Below are positions 1 to 8,607 of a stretch of DNA of 64,000 bases, piece after piece. The notes below the pieces were generated by a model, which was not told where the DNA came from, ran no database searches, and saw only the letters and a program-made list of their open reading frames with translations. The first letter of the stretch is position 1. Every line of letters begins with the position of its first letter. This stretch comes from an uncultured Clostridia bacterium (GTDB lineage: Bacteria; Bacillota; Clostridia; Christensenellales; Aristaeellaceae), in the NCBI GenBank assembly GCA_934631025.1, contig CAKTXR010000002.1, forward strand, positions 124,001-188,000, in the 5' to 3' direction. The translations under genes and the position numbers were made by a program.

Positions 1-2
1 TG

Positions 3-1160
3 GTCATCGGCGTGATGCTGACCGCCGCGCTGCTCAAGACGCGGCTGGCGCTGGTGGTGAACGTGGTGCTCTCCGTGCTGTGCGGTATCATCAGCTCGGG
101 CGTGAGCGGCTCGCTCTCCTCCTCGCTGATCATCGTCATGATTTCCGGCGTCATTTCCGGTTCGCTGTGCGTGGCCGTCATTCACGGCAAGACGCAGCGC
201 GTGTTCATGCTGCTCTCGGGCCTGCTCGCCTGCGCGGTCAACGTGCTCACGACGCTGGCGCTGGGGCTGATCACCGAGGTGGATACCTCGCGCGTGCTGG
301 TCTGGGCGTGCTGGTCGGGCGGCGGCGGCGTGCTGTCGGGCGTGCTGAGCATCGGCATACAGCCGGCGCTCGAGTGGATATTCAATCTGGTCACGCCGGC
401 CAAGCTCATGGAGCTGAGCAACCCCAATCATCCGCTCATCCGGCGCATGATTCTGGAAGCGTCCGGCACCTATCATCATTCGATCATCGTGGCCAACCTC
501 GCCGAGGCCGCGGCCGACGCGATCGGCGCGAACGGTCTGCTGGCGCGCGTGGGCGCGTATTATCACGACGTGGGCAAGCTCAAGCGCCCGCTCTACTTTA
601 AGGAAAACCAGATCGGCGACAACCCGCACGACCGCACCGACCCGATGGTGAGCGCGGCGATCCTGACCGCGCATCCGACCGACGGCGTGCTGCTGGCCGA
701 AAAGTACCGCATGCCCCAGCCGATTCTGGACATCATCGCCCAGCATCACGGCGATACGCCGGTCATGTACTTTTATGGCCGCTGCGTGGAGCAGAACGGC
801 GCGGAGAACGTGGACATCGACGATTTCCGCTATCCCGGCCCCAAGCCGCAGACGAAGGAAGCCGCCATCGTCATGCTGGCCGACACCATCGAGGCGGCTG
901 CCCGCACCGCGCCCGACCGCAGCGCCGAGGGGCTGGAAAAGCTCATCCGCAAGCTCATTCGCGGCAAGATGGACGACGGGCAGCTCAACGACGCGCCCAT
1001 CACCCTCAAGGACGTGGAGCGCGCCACCAAGGCGTTCGTCACCGTGCTGGGCGGCGTGTTCCATCAGCGCATTGAATATCCAGATCTGGTGATTCCGCCT
1101 AAGAAGCACAATAAGGCGATTGCCGCTTCCGCGGAAGAAGGAGAAAAGCAGAATGCTTGA
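3..1160 (+). CDS. pgpH: Cyclic-di-AMP phosphodiesterase PgpH/YqfF (7TM-HD family), 5' end outside the window
   Basis: Only the C-terminal 385 codons are visible; the frame is already open at base 3. The visible part begins with hydrophobic helices (about residues 1-125 of the fragment), the end of the 7TM region. A cytosolic HD phosphohydrolase domain follows, with YHHS, then YYHDVGK (the HD dyad), and IAQHHGD near the middle. Proteins of this family hydrolyse c-di-AMP to pApA at the membrane. A lysine-rich tail ends the protein. Its stop overlaps the start of the next gene by 8 bases, so the two are translationally coupled. The order pgpH-ybeY-era is the usual one in Bacillota, which supports the call. 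The extracellular sensor and first membrane helices lie upstream and cannot be checked. Confidence 0.9.
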   Translation, partial: VIGVMLTAALLKTRLALVVNVVLSVLCGIISSGVSGSLSSSLIIVMISGVISGSLCVAVIHGKTQRVFMLLSGLLACAVNVLTTLALGLITEVDTSRVLVWACWSGGGGVLSGVLSIGIQPALEWIFNLVTPAKLMELSNPNHPLIRRMILEASGTYHHSIIVANLAEAAADAIGANGLLARVGAYYHDVGKLKRPLYFKENQIGDNPHDRTDPMVSAAILTAHPTDGVLLAEKYRMPQPILDIIAQHHGDTPVMYFYGRCVEQNGAENVDIDDFRYPGPKPQTKEAAIVMLADTIEAAARTAPDRSAEGLEKLIRKLIRGKMDDGQLNDAPITLKDVERATKAFVTVLGGVFHQRIEYPDLVIPPKKHNKAIAASAEEGEKQNA

Positions 1161-2046
1161 CATTGAATGCTGCATCAGCGACATGCCTGCCTCCGCGCCT
1201 GATCTCATGGAGCGCGCGGCTCAGGCTGTGTGCCGGTTGGAAGGCGTGGAAAACGTGGGGGCGTATGTGCGCGTCGTGGACGACGAGACCATCCATGCAA
1301 TCAACCGCGAGCAGCGCGGCGTGGACAGGCCGACCGACGTGCTGTCCTTCCCCAGCGTGCGCTACCGCCCGGGCGAGACGGCGCGGGAGAGCGCCGATCT
1401 CATTCGCCGCGAATACGATCCGGACAGCGGGCTGTGCTTTCTGGGCGACATTGTGATTTCAGTCGACCGCGCGCGCGCGCAGGCGCAGGAGTTCGGCCAT
1501 TCTCTGGCGCGTGAGCTGGGCTATCTCACGGCGCACGCCATGCTGCACCTGTGCGGCTACGACCACATGACCGATCCCGACAAGGCGAAAATGCGCGCCA
1601 TGGAGGATCGCGCCATGCGGGAACTGGGGCTGACGCGCGAGGACGCGGCCTACGACGATCAGGCGCTGTTCGACGCGGCCTGCAAAATGCTCGATTCGGC
1701 CTATGCGCCCTATTCGCATTTCCGCGTGGGGGCGTGTCTTCAGGCGGAGGACGGTCGCGTGTTTACCGGCTGCAATATCGAAAACGCGTCTCTGGGCGCG
1801 ACCATCTGCGCCGAGCGGTGCGCCGTGTCGAAGGCTGTGTCCGAGGGCGCGCGCCGCTTTACCGCCATCGCCATCGCGGGCGACGAAAAGCCGGCCTGGC
1901 CGTGCGGCATCTGCCGTCAGGTGCTGCGCGAGTTCGCCGCGGGCGATCTGCGCGTCATCGTGGGGCAGAGGGGCGGCGCGTTTGAAACGGCGACGCTCGA
2001 AGAGCTTCTGCCCCATTCGTTCGGGCCGGAGGATCTGAAAATCTGA
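1153..2046 (+). CDS. ybeY-cdd: Fusion protein: endoribonuclease YbeY + cytidine deaminase
   Basis: The N-terminal part (about residues 1-155) is YbeY, the zinc RNase of 16S rRNA 3'-end maturation. It carries the full metal motif HAMLHLCGYDH, with His128, His132 and His138. The C-terminal part (about 160-297) is a homotetramer-type cytidine deaminase that turns cytidine or deoxycytidine into the uridine form. It has Cys219-Ala-Glu221 (zinc and catalytic acid) and PCGIC with Cys251 and Cys254. No stop or frameshift lies between the halves. The start at 1153 was chosen because AAGGAG sits about 10 bases upstream; a frame-open ATG 33 bases earlier lacks this spacing. Many Bacillota carry ybeY, dgkA, cdd and era as separate neighbouring genes. 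Here dgkA is missing and cdd is fused to ybeY. Both active sites look intact. Confidence 0.92.
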   Translation: MLDIECCISDMPASAPDLMERAAQAVCRLEGVENVGAYVRVVDDETIHAINREQRGVDRPTDVLSFPSVRYRPGETARESADLIRREYDPDSGLCFLGDIVISVDRARAQAQEFGHSLARELGYLTAHAMLHLCGYDHMTDPDKAKMRAMEDRAMRELGLTREDAAYDDQALFDAACKMLDSAYAPYSHFRVGACLQAEDGRVFTGCNIENASLGATICAERCAVSKAVSEGARRFTAIAIAGDEKPAWPCGICRQVLREFAAGDLRVIVGQRGGAFETATLEELLPHSFGPEDLKI

Positions 2047-2464
2047 GGGCGCGCGCGGCGGGACTCTGCGCCGCCGGATCGAAGGCGGGCTGCCTGAAAC
2101 CGCGCCGCCGCGTCTGCCAGTGGGCGGTTCGACGGGATAGGGCGTTTTGCAATTTTGTGAGGAAATGTCCCCCGAAGCGCAGGTTCGGCGGCTGAAAGCC
2201 GAGGACTTCAAGCGTCCTTTGCCAGACGCTTTTTGGTTAATGGAATTCGAGCGCCGGAACCGGCGGATTTAACTGCCGCGGTTTTTGAAAAGGGTTGAAT
2301 TGTATTTTTAAGGTGTTCCCCTGTGCGCAGGCGGCGTTTTGCGGACGCGCCGCCGGGGGGCGCTTTTGTCCGCACGGGAGCAGCGCTTGCTCCGCTTGCC
2401 CGGAAGAGAACATGACTGACGCACTGCCGGAAGCCGGTGCGCGATGAAAGGGAAGGATATACAT
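2047..2464 (+). other. 418-base intergenic gap between ybeY-cdd and era
   Basis: No plausible gene is seen. The gap contains an intrinsic terminator (2209-2235) and a GC-rich stretch with several short inverted repeats just before the era ribosome binding site. No convincing sigma-A promoter was found, although era presumably needs one here. Confidence 0.6.
2209..2235 (+). terminator. Rho-independent terminator after ybeY-cdd
   Basis: Perfect stem AAGCGTC / GACGCTT (arms 2210-2216 and 2225-2231) with an 8-base loop, running into a short T tract. It lies 160 bases after the ybeY-cdd stop. Confidence 0.75.
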
Positions 2465-3355
2465 ATGCAGAACAAGGCGTTTCATTCGGGCTTCGTGGCG
2501 ATCATCGGCCGTCCCAACGTGGGCAAATCGAGCATCATGAACTATTTCGTGGGCGAGAAGGTCGCCATCGTGTCCAACAAGCCGCAGACCACCCGCAACA
2601 AGATCCTCGGCGTGGCCACCGCGCCCGACTGGCAGCTGGTGTTCGTGGACACCCCCGGCCTGCACAAGCCGCGCACCAAGCTGGGCGAATTCATGATGAA
2701 GCAGGCCAGCGACGCGCGCGAGGGCGTGGACGCGGTATTGTGCGTTGTGGACGCGCAGCATATCGGCGCGGGCGATCGGGCGGTTATGGAGGACGTGCTG
2801 AAAATGAACTGCCCGCGCTTTCTGGCCGTCAATAAGATAGACATCGTGACGCCCGAAAAGCTGATGCCGCAGCTGGAGACGCTCAAAGGGCTGGGCTTTG
2901 ACCAGATCGTGACCATATCGGCGGCGCGCGGCGACAACATGGATATGCTGCGCGACTATCTTGCCGCGGCCATGCCCGAGGGGCCGAAGTATTTCCCGGA
3001 CGACATGATCACCGACCAGCCCGAGCGGCTGATCTGCGCCGAAATCATCCGCGAAAAGGCGCTGCGCCTTCTGCGCGAGGAGATCCCGCACGGCATCGGC
3101 GTGGAAATGCTGGCCATCACGAAGCTGTCCGACAACCTGACCGAGATCCACGCCAACATATACTGCGAGCGCGCCTCGCACAAGGCGATCATCATCGGCA
3201 AGCAGGGGCGCATGCTGCACGACATAGGCTCTCAGGCGCGCGCGGACATAGAGCGCATGATGGGCACGCGCGTGATGCTCAAGCTCTGGGTCAAGGTGCG
3301 CGAGGACTGGCGCAACCGCGAGAGCGATCTGCGCGCCACCGGCTACGAGGAGTAA
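2465..3355 (+). CDS. era: GTPase Era, 30S ribosomal subunit assembly factor
   Basis: Era binds the 3' end of 16S rRNA and acts in 30S assembly. The GTPase motifs are in order: G1 GRPNVGKSS (residues 15-23), G3 DTPGLHKPRT, G4 NKID, and a G5 SA element. The C-terminal KH domain contains IIIGKQGRMLHDIG. The protein has 296 residues, normal for the family. The start at 2465 is favoured by GGAAGGA at 2451-2457 and by the canonical N-terminus FHSGFVAIIGRP; an upstream in-frame ATG at 2444 would overlap that ribosome binding site. recO follows after 6 bases, so the two form an operon. Confidence 0.96.
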   Translation: MQNKAFHSGFVAIIGRPNVGKSSIMNYFVGEKVAIVSNKPQTTRNKILGVATAPDWQLVFVDTPGLHKPRTKLGEFMMKQASDAREGVDAVLCVVDAQHIGAGDRAVMEDVLKMNCPRFLAVNKIDIVTPEKLMPQLETLKGLGFDQIVTISAARGDNMDMLRDYLAAAMPEGPKYFPDDMITDQPERLICAEIIREKALRLLREEIPHGIGVEMLAITKLSDNLTEIHANIYCERASHKAIIIGKQGRMLHDIGSQARADIERMMGTRVMLKLWVKVREDWRNRESDLRATGYEE

Positions 3356-3361
3356 AGGCCT

Positions 3362-4084
3362 ATGCTCTACACGACCGACGCCATCGTGCTGCGGCGCGCG
3401 GACTACCGCGACTATGATCGGATGCTGACGCTGTTTTCGCCCGAACACGGCCGCATCGACGCCATTGCCCGCGGCTGCCGCCGCCCGCGATCGGCGCTCG
3501 TCGGGGCGAGCGAGGTGTTCTGCGCCGGGCAGTATACGATCAACGCGTCGGGAGAGCGCCATTCGGTCACGCAGTGCGAGATCAAGGACAGCTATTACGA
3601 TCTGCGTCTGAACTACGACCGGCTGATGCACGGCATGTACTATCTCAGTCTGGCCGACGCGGCGGCGCTGCCCGGTCAGGCCGCGCCCGACATATTCTTT
3701 CTGCTGCTCAAGGCGCTGGCGCATCTGAGCTATTCCGATTTGCCCGCCGAGCTGCTGACCGCCTGCTTTGAAATGCGCTATATGCCGCTGATGGGCTATC
3801 GGCCGCAGATGGACCGCTGCCTGATCTGCGGTCGTCCCGTGGACGGCCCCGCGCGCTTCGATGCGGAGCACGGCGGCGTGATCTGCCTGAACTGCCCCTC
3901 GGACGCGCCGGCCATCTCGAACGGTGCGCGGCGCATCATACTGCGCGCCCCCATGACCGACTACAACGTGATCCCCAAGCTGGACGGTCATCCCGACTGG
4001 CCCGAGGCGGCGCGGCTGTACCGGCCCTTCGTCGCGCGGCGCATTGATCGGCGCATTAAAATCGACTGGCCGGAGCTGCCCTGA
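3362..4084 (+). CDS. recO: DNA repair protein RecO
   Basis: RecO helps load RecA onto SSB-coated DNA in recombinational repair. The 240 residues show the N-terminal OB fold (TDAIVLRRADYRDYD, typical of the family), a helical middle part and a C-terminal zinc finger with CLICG and CLNC pairs around residues 154-180. It starts six bases after the era stop, and the AGGAG used for initiation overlaps the end of era, so coupled expression is likely. An intrinsic terminator follows. Confidence 0.94.
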   Translation: MLYTTDAIVLRRADYRDYDRMLTLFSPEHGRIDAIARGCRRPRSALVGASEVFCAGQYTINASGERHSVTQCEIKDSYYDLRLNYDRLMHGMYYLSLADAAALPGQAAPDIFFLLLKALAHLSYSDLPAELLTACFEMRYMPLMGYRPQMDRCLICGRPVDGPARFDAEHGGVICLNCPSDAPAISNGARRIILRAPMTDYNVIPKLDGHPDWPEAARLYRPFVARRIDRRIKIDWPELP

Positions 4085-4110
4085 ACGCCGCGCATGAGCG
4101 CGTTGAGACG

Positions 4111-4133
4111 GGGCGGGCTTCGGCCTGTCCTTT
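4111..4133 (+). terminator. Terminator after recO
   Basis: Eight-base-pair stem (two G-U pairs) closed by a TTCG tetraloop (4119-4122) and followed by TTT. It lies 27 bases after the recO stop. Confidence 0.65.
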
Positions 4134-4202
4134 CATTATGAAGGGCGGGACGCGGGAGATGATTCCGTGCGGCCGGTCGAGCCTGTTTCGTTATGAGACT
4201 GA

Positions 4203-4238
4203 TTGACATTGAGTTTTTCGCGGAGAGACGCATATGTC
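4203..4238 (+). promoter_or_regulatory. Possible sigma-A promoter for the GrpE-like/Hsp70-like pair
   Basis: TTGAGT (4209-4214), 18 bases, TATGTC (4233-4238). A better -35 box, TTGACA at 4203-4208, overlaps it but is too far from this -10. Weak match; start site not shown. Confidence 0.35.
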
Positions 4239-4267
4239 TTTTCCGCGCAGAACGGGGAGGATAAACG

Positions 4268-5080
4268 ATGCTGGAAGCGTATGAACACCGCCGCGACGCG
4301 CTCGAAAGGGCGCTGACGGCCTGTCCGGATGTGAAGGCCGCCGCCGACTGTCTGGCGGGCGCGCTCGAGCAGGTGCGCATGGAGACCCGCGCCGCGCTGC
4401 CCGACGCCGCCGCGCGCCGCGAAGCCGACCGGCTCTTCGACGCGGCCAAACGCGCCGCGCTGCTCATGATGAGCGTCACGGAGGCCGACGCGTGCATCGA
4501 GGACGGCGGCCAGACAGATCGGCGCGAAAAGCTCGCCGCGATTCTTTCATGGACGGCGGCGGGCGCGGGAGCTGTGCTGACGGCGTGGCTGATGATCGCC
4601 GGACAGACCGCCGCGGCCGTGCTGGCGCTGATTTCCTGCGCGGCGGGGGCGGCGCGCGCCATGCTGAAGCCTGCCGAGAGGGCGCAGACCGCCGTGACGC
4701 AGGCCACGCGCCCCAATGTCTACGAGCTGATGCGGCTTGTCGACCGGCTGATGTCGTCCATCGGCGACGCGCTGGAGCAGATCGACCGCGAACAGAGCGC
4801 GCTGCCCACCGACGCGCCGCGCGTGACCGGCGAGCTGCTCCAGCCAATCCAGATGCTCATGGAGGCGGTCTATACCGGCGACGGAAATTACGCGCTCAAG
4901 GCCGCGCCGCAGATCGCCGCCGCGCTGAACGACGAGGGCGTGCGGCTGGTGGAATATTCTCCGGAAACGCGCGATTATTTCGATCTCTTCCCCGGCACGG
5001 AGCCGGATCTGACCATTCGTCCCGCCGTGATGCAGGGCGAGCGCGTGCTGGCGCGCGGACAGGCGACCGAGGAGATGTGA
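4268..5080 (+). CDS. Membrane-hairpin protein with GrpE-like C-terminus, partner of the Hsp70-like gene
   Basis: 270 residues with no firm family name. Seen: an amphipathic N-terminal half (1-88); two hydrophobic helices at about 90-110 and 113-132 forming a membrane hairpin; a helical segment (about 150-180); and a C-terminal part. That part reads much like GrpE: a helix LLQPIQMLMEAVYTGD, then ALNDEGVRLVEYSPETRDYF, then a beta-like tail with LTIRPAV and VLARGQA, matching the GrpE wing pattern (RPA-V, then G-A). Inference: a membrane-bound nucleotide-exchange factor for the Hsp70-like protein encoded next. Start 4268 has GGGGAGGA upstream. Alternative: an unrelated membrane protein with chance similarity. 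Confidence 0.6.
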   Translation: MLEAYEHRRDALERALTACPDVKAAADCLAGALEQVRMETRAALPDAAARREADRLFDAAKRAALLMMSVTEADACIEDGGQTDRREKLAAILSWTAAGAGAVLTAWLMIAGQTAAAVLALISCAAGAARAMLKPAERAQTAVTQATRPNVYELMRLVDRLMSSIGDALEQIDREQSALPTDAPRVTGELLQPIQMLMEAVYTGDGNYALKAAPQIAAALNDEGVRLVEYSPETRDYFDLFPGTEPDLTIRPAVMQGERVLARGQATEEM

Positions 5081-5093
5081 GGGGCGCTGTGAC

Positions 5094-5330
5094 GAGAGCG
5101 GGCGTAAACAGACGAGTATGGCTGGCGCGTGGAAGCATATGCCGAAAGCGTGCGTTTATGCGCGGGAACGGGCATAGTGTGACTGGCGCGCGTGGAAGCG
5201 ATGCGCAGAAAGCCGTGCGAACCGACATAATGAGATTGGTACGCATGAAAGCGATAAGCCGAAAGTGTGTGTGAATGGGCATAGTGCGGCTGGCGCGCAT
5301 GAAAGCGATGCGCCGAAAGCCGTGCGTCAT
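5094..5330 (+). repeat. Degenerate tandem repeat, about 54-64 base unit, four copies
   Basis: Repeated elements are a GGAAGC/GAAAGCG core (starts 5131, 5194, 5247, 5301) followed by CCGAAAG or CAGAAAG (GAAAG at 5144, 5208, 5261, 5315). Spacings are 53-64 bases. The last copy contains the short inverted repeat GCGCAT-gaaagcg-ATGCGC. The array fills most of the gap between the GrpE-like and Hsp70-like genes. No open frame with a credible start spans it. Confidence 0.75.
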
Positions 5331-5417
5331 GCGTGCGAACGATAGGATACGGCGGGCTGCCGCCGCGCGCGTTTCAGGCGCGGATTATTCAGCAAAGCAA
5401 CAGGAGAACATCCGATT

Positions 5418-7397
5418 ATGGAAAATCCGATCATCGAAAAGAACATTCCAGAAAGCGAGAAGCCGCCGATCACCGACTATTTCGGCTTCGATCTGGGCGA
5501 CGGCGAGAGCGCCGTGGCCTGGATGCGCGCGGGAAAGCGCGTCGAGCCGCAGCTGATTGAGCTGCGCGGGCGAAAGAGCGTCATTACGGCGCTGGCTTCG
5601 CATCCGGAGCGCGGGCTGTTCATCGGCGAGGAGGCGTGCCACCTGACCGGCGCGGACTGGCTGGAGCTGCGCTTCAAAAGCCGCTATCTCACAGACGAAG
5701 CCGGCGCGGGCGCGCTGATCGTCATGTTTGCGCGGGAGATTCTCGCCCAGCTCATGAAGGACGGCCGGCTGGAAAGTCCGGAAACGGCCTGCTTTTTCAT
5801 CGGCTGTCCCTCGGGCTGGCCGCCGGAGACGCGCGCCGCCTATAAGCGGCTGTTCGAGCGCGCCGGCATGGTCAACTGCGAGGTGGTGAGCGAATCGCGC
5901 GCGGCGTTCATGTTCGCGCGGGAATCGGGCGAGCTGCGCGTATCCGACGAGCTGCTGACGCTGCCTACGCTGATCATCGACGCAGGCTCCTCGACGATCG
6001 ATTTTACGTTTGTTTCCGATCTGGCTGAGCGCAGTCTGACGGTGTGCGATTTCGGCGCGGTGAGTCTGGGCGGCGGGCTGATCGACCGGCTGCTGCTGGA
6101 GAGAAACGTGCGCCGCAGTCCGGAGCGGGCGCAGATCGAGGAGGCGCTCGAGCGCTTTCCGCAATACCGCGCGCGCTGCGAATTTGAAGCGCGGCGCGTC
6201 AAGGAGATGTACTTCACGCAGGCGGGGCGCGGCGGTTCGGGTCGGGCGGAATCGGCGGTCAAGATCTACGCGGGCCGAAAGCCGCTGACGCTCGACGTCG
6301 CCTGCAGCGACGCGGACATGACGGCGATCCTCTCGCAGGGCGTGGACACGCTGGGAGGAATCTCCTTCACGGACGCGTACGATCGCGCTCTGAATGAGGC
6401 CGTGAACCGGCTGGACGGCGAAGTGCCGCAGATTATCCTGCTCACCGGCGGCGCGTCGCGTATGCCCATGATCGGCGATATGGCGAAGAAGCGCTTTCCT
6501 CAGGCGCAGCTGCTGCGCGCGCTGGAGCCGGAATTTTCAATTGCGCGCGGGCTGTGCTATGCGCTGCGCATCGATCAGAAAACGCGCGGCTTTGAAGCGG
6601 CGGTGGACGCGCTGAGCCGTTCCGACGATATGGAGAACATGGTGCTCTCGCGCCTGAGCGGGCTGTTTACGGCGGTTTCCGCGCCGCTGACCGATCTCAT
6701 GCTGGACGAGTTGGCGCCCGAGGTGTTCGAACTGTGGCGCAGCGGCGGCTTAAAGACGTTCAACGACATCGGCGCGGAGCTGACGGCGCGGCTTCAGCGC
6801 AGGGCGGAGGACGGCCGTCTGGCCGACGCGCTGCGTCCGGCGGTGAGCGAGTGGGTCATGCGGCTGCGTCCGGATATGGAAATGCTGACCGACCCCATCT
6901 GCGATCAGTTCGACCTGCCGCGCACCTCGCTGCGCCTGCCCGATACGCTGGGCGTGGGGGTATCGCAGCTCGAGGTGAGCGCCGACGCGCTGCTCAAAAC
7001 CGACCAGATCAAGGCGCTGATCGACGTGATCGTGGCCTCGCTTCTGGCGGCTCTGCTGGGCGGGAGCGGACTGGCGCTGCTGGCGGCGGGCGCGCCGGGG
7101 CTGGCGATCGGCTTCCTCGTGGGCCTGCTGGCCGCGGTCATTGGCACGGAGACGGCCGAGCGGATGCTGCGCAAGGCGGAACTGCCGCTGACCGTGCGCC
7201 GCATGATCACGCCGCGCTTTTTCAAAAAGAGCCTGGATAAGCGCCGCGATGAAATACGGGCGGGCATTGAGAGCCAGCTCATGCGCGAGATCGATCCGCC
7301 TTCGGAAAACGTTCAGGCCATGGTGCGCGAGATCGCGTCGTCCATCGAGGAGCAGCTCCGGCGTATGATGGAGCGCGCCGCGCTGATGATCCACTGA
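5418..7397 (+). CDS. Membrane-anchored Hsp70-like ATPase
   Basis: The N-terminal ~370 residues form an Hsp70/actin-type ATPase domain: phosphate-1 YFGFDLGDGES (about 21-31), phosphate-2 LIIDAGSSTIDF (about 184-195) and adenosine motif LLTGGASRMP (about 340-350). There is no canonical DnaK substrate-binding domain. A helical region (380-530) is followed by a strongly hydrophobic Gly/Ala/Leu hairpin at about 535-577 and a basic, helical C-terminus. That arrangement suggests insertion into the membrane with the ATPase in the cytosol. Start 5418 has CAGGAG upstream. The substrate is unknown. Pairing with a GrpE-like membrane protein suggests a dedicated membrane chaperone, which is inference. Confidence 0.8.
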   Translation: MENPIIEKNIPESEKPPITDYFGFDLGDGESAVAWMRAGKRVEPQLIELRGRKSVITALASHPERGLFIGEEACHLTGADWLELRFKSRYLTDEAGAGALIVMFAREILAQLMKDGRLESPETACFFIGCPSGWPPETRAAYKRLFERAGMVNCEVVSESRAAFMFARESGELRVSDELLTLPTLIIDAGSSTIDFTFVSDLAERSLTVCDFGAVSLGGGLIDRLLLERNVRRSPERAQIEEALERFPQYRARCEFEARRVKEMYFTQAGRGGSGRAESAVKIYAGRKPLTLDVACSDADMTAILSQGVDTLGGISFTDAYDRALNEAVNRLDGEVPQIILLTGGASRMPMIGDMAKKRFPQAQLLRALEPEFSIARGLCYALRIDQKTRGFEAAVDALSRSDDMENMVLSRLSGLFTAVSAPLTDLMLDELAPEVFELWRSGGLKTFNDIGAELTARLQRRAEDGRLADALRPAVSEWVMRLRPDMEMLTDPICDQFDLPRTSLRLPDTLGVGVSQLEVSADALLKTDQIKALIDVIVASLLAALLGGSGLALLAAGAPGLAIGFLVGLLAAVIGTETAERMLRKAELPLTVRRMITPRFFKKSLDKRRDEIRAGIESQLMREIDPPSENVQAMVREIASSIEEQLRRMMERAALMIH

Positions 7398-7448
7398 CGA
7401 ACGATTCAGGATAAATCGATATTTGAAGAACATGAAGGAGGACGGGAT

Positions 7449-8471
7449 ATGGACGTCAAGGTCGGCATGATCAACTGGGACGCGGGGCTGCCAGAGGATA
7501 CCTTCTTCGGCCGCTGGGCGATGAATTCGCTGGGCTGCGAGAAATGGAAGAGCCGCCTGCCCTATTACGCCGTGAAGGACGGCGACGGCTGGCGCTTTCC
7601 CGAGCGCACGCAGCGGGACTATGACCGCGAGCTGCAATTTGCCATCGACGCGGGCATAGATTATTTTGCCTACTGCTGGTATACGGAGGAAGAAATGGAG
7701 CCTGCGCTGCCCGGAAGCAGCGCGCTTGAGGGCATACGGCCCTATATGCATGAACTCAACCGGGCGCGCCATCTGTTTGAAACCAGCCCGATGAACGACA
7801 GAATCGACCTGTGCGCCATCATACTGGGGATGCACGGCTACAGCGCGGCCGATTGGGAGAAGCTGGCGTTGGCCATGACAAAGCCGTATTATCACAAAAT
7901 CGACGGCCGGCCGCTGGCGTTTATTTTCGGCGGTTACTGTGTTGACCATATTCGGAATGTGCGCGCGGCGGCGAGAAGCGTCGGTCTGGAGGCGTACGTC
8001 TGCATCTTCGGCAACGAGCCGGACGGGGAGGACTATTCTCTGGCGGACGCGGCGTCGACCTATGCGGATTGCTCCTCCGGCGAGAGCGGCTATGCCGCAT
8101 TTTCCGAAAACGTGATGAAGAACAACGAGGCGCGCAAAGAATACGGCCTGCAGCTCATTCCCGAGTTTTCGACGGGCTGGAATCCCACGCCGCGCTTTGA
8201 GCGTCCCACGCCGTGGGCGGCCTATCCCGACAGAGTCTACGTTGAGGACAACGACGGAAACGGCTTTGAGGCGGCGGCGCGCGCTCTGAAAATCTGGATG
8301 GAGGAGAACGGCCGATATGTGAAGAGCGGCCATGTGCTTTCGTTCGCCTGGAACGAATTTGAGGAGGGCGGCTATGTCTGCCCGACGCTCGGCGCGGACG
8401 GAAAGCCGGACGGCACGCGGCTCGAGCATTACAAAAGGGCGGTCGAGATTCTCAAGGGAACGGCGCAGTAA
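7449..8471 (+). CDS. GH99-like (WbsX-type) putative glycoside hydrolase, cytosolic
   Basis: 340 residues, no signal peptide. The N-terminus starts directly in a TIM-barrel strand (VGMINWD), then GIDYFAYCWYTEEE (about 74-87) and a C-terminal SFAWNEFEEGG (about 298-308). The pair G-x-x-x-F-x-Y-x-WY and AWNE-x-EG is typical of GH99-like/WbsX proteins, which act on mannose-type glycans or polysaccharides; the true substrate is unknown. GGAGG sits 7 bases before the start. The gene lies 51 bases after the Hsp70-like gene on the same strand, so it may be co-transcribed, and it ends at a strong terminator. Confidence 0.7.
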   Translation: MDVKVGMINWDAGLPEDTFFGRWAMNSLGCEKWKSRLPYYAVKDGDGWRFPERTQRDYDRELQFAIDAGIDYFAYCWYTEEEMEPALPGSSALEGIRPYMHELNRARHLFETSPMNDRIDLCAIILGMHGYSAADWEKLALAMTKPYYHKIDGRPLAFIFGGYCVDHIRNVRAAARSVGLEAYVCIFGNEPDGEDYSLADAASTYADCSSGESGYAAFSENVMKNNEARKEYGLQLIPEFSTGWNPTPRFERPTPWAAYPDRVYVEDNDGNGFEAAARALKIWMEENGRYVKSGHVLSFAWNEFEEGGYVCPTLGADGKPDGTRLEHYKRAVEILKGTAQ

Positions 8472-8488
8472 CGCACGCGGTATATAGG

Positions 8489-8527
8489 AAAAGCATGACT
8501 CCCTGCATAGGGAGGGTCATGCTTTTT
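8489..8527 (+). terminator. Strong terminator after the GH99-like gene
   Basis: Long stem: AAAAGCATGAC pairs with GTCATGCTTTT, with an inner TCCCT/AGGGA, ending in five Ts. The A tract on the other side makes it potentially bidirectional between convergent genes. Confidence 0.9.
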
Positions 8528-8607
8528 GACTGTGCGGCGGGACGCGGACAAAGTGCTAGGCGGCATTGAGACGGTCGAACGCCGTTGCAGACGGCGCGTA
8601 TATGGAG

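Noticed and set aside
5094..5330. Possible CRISPR array
   Set aside because: The repeated units are diverged and contiguous, with no identical 24-40 base repeats separated by unique spacers, and no cas genes are near.
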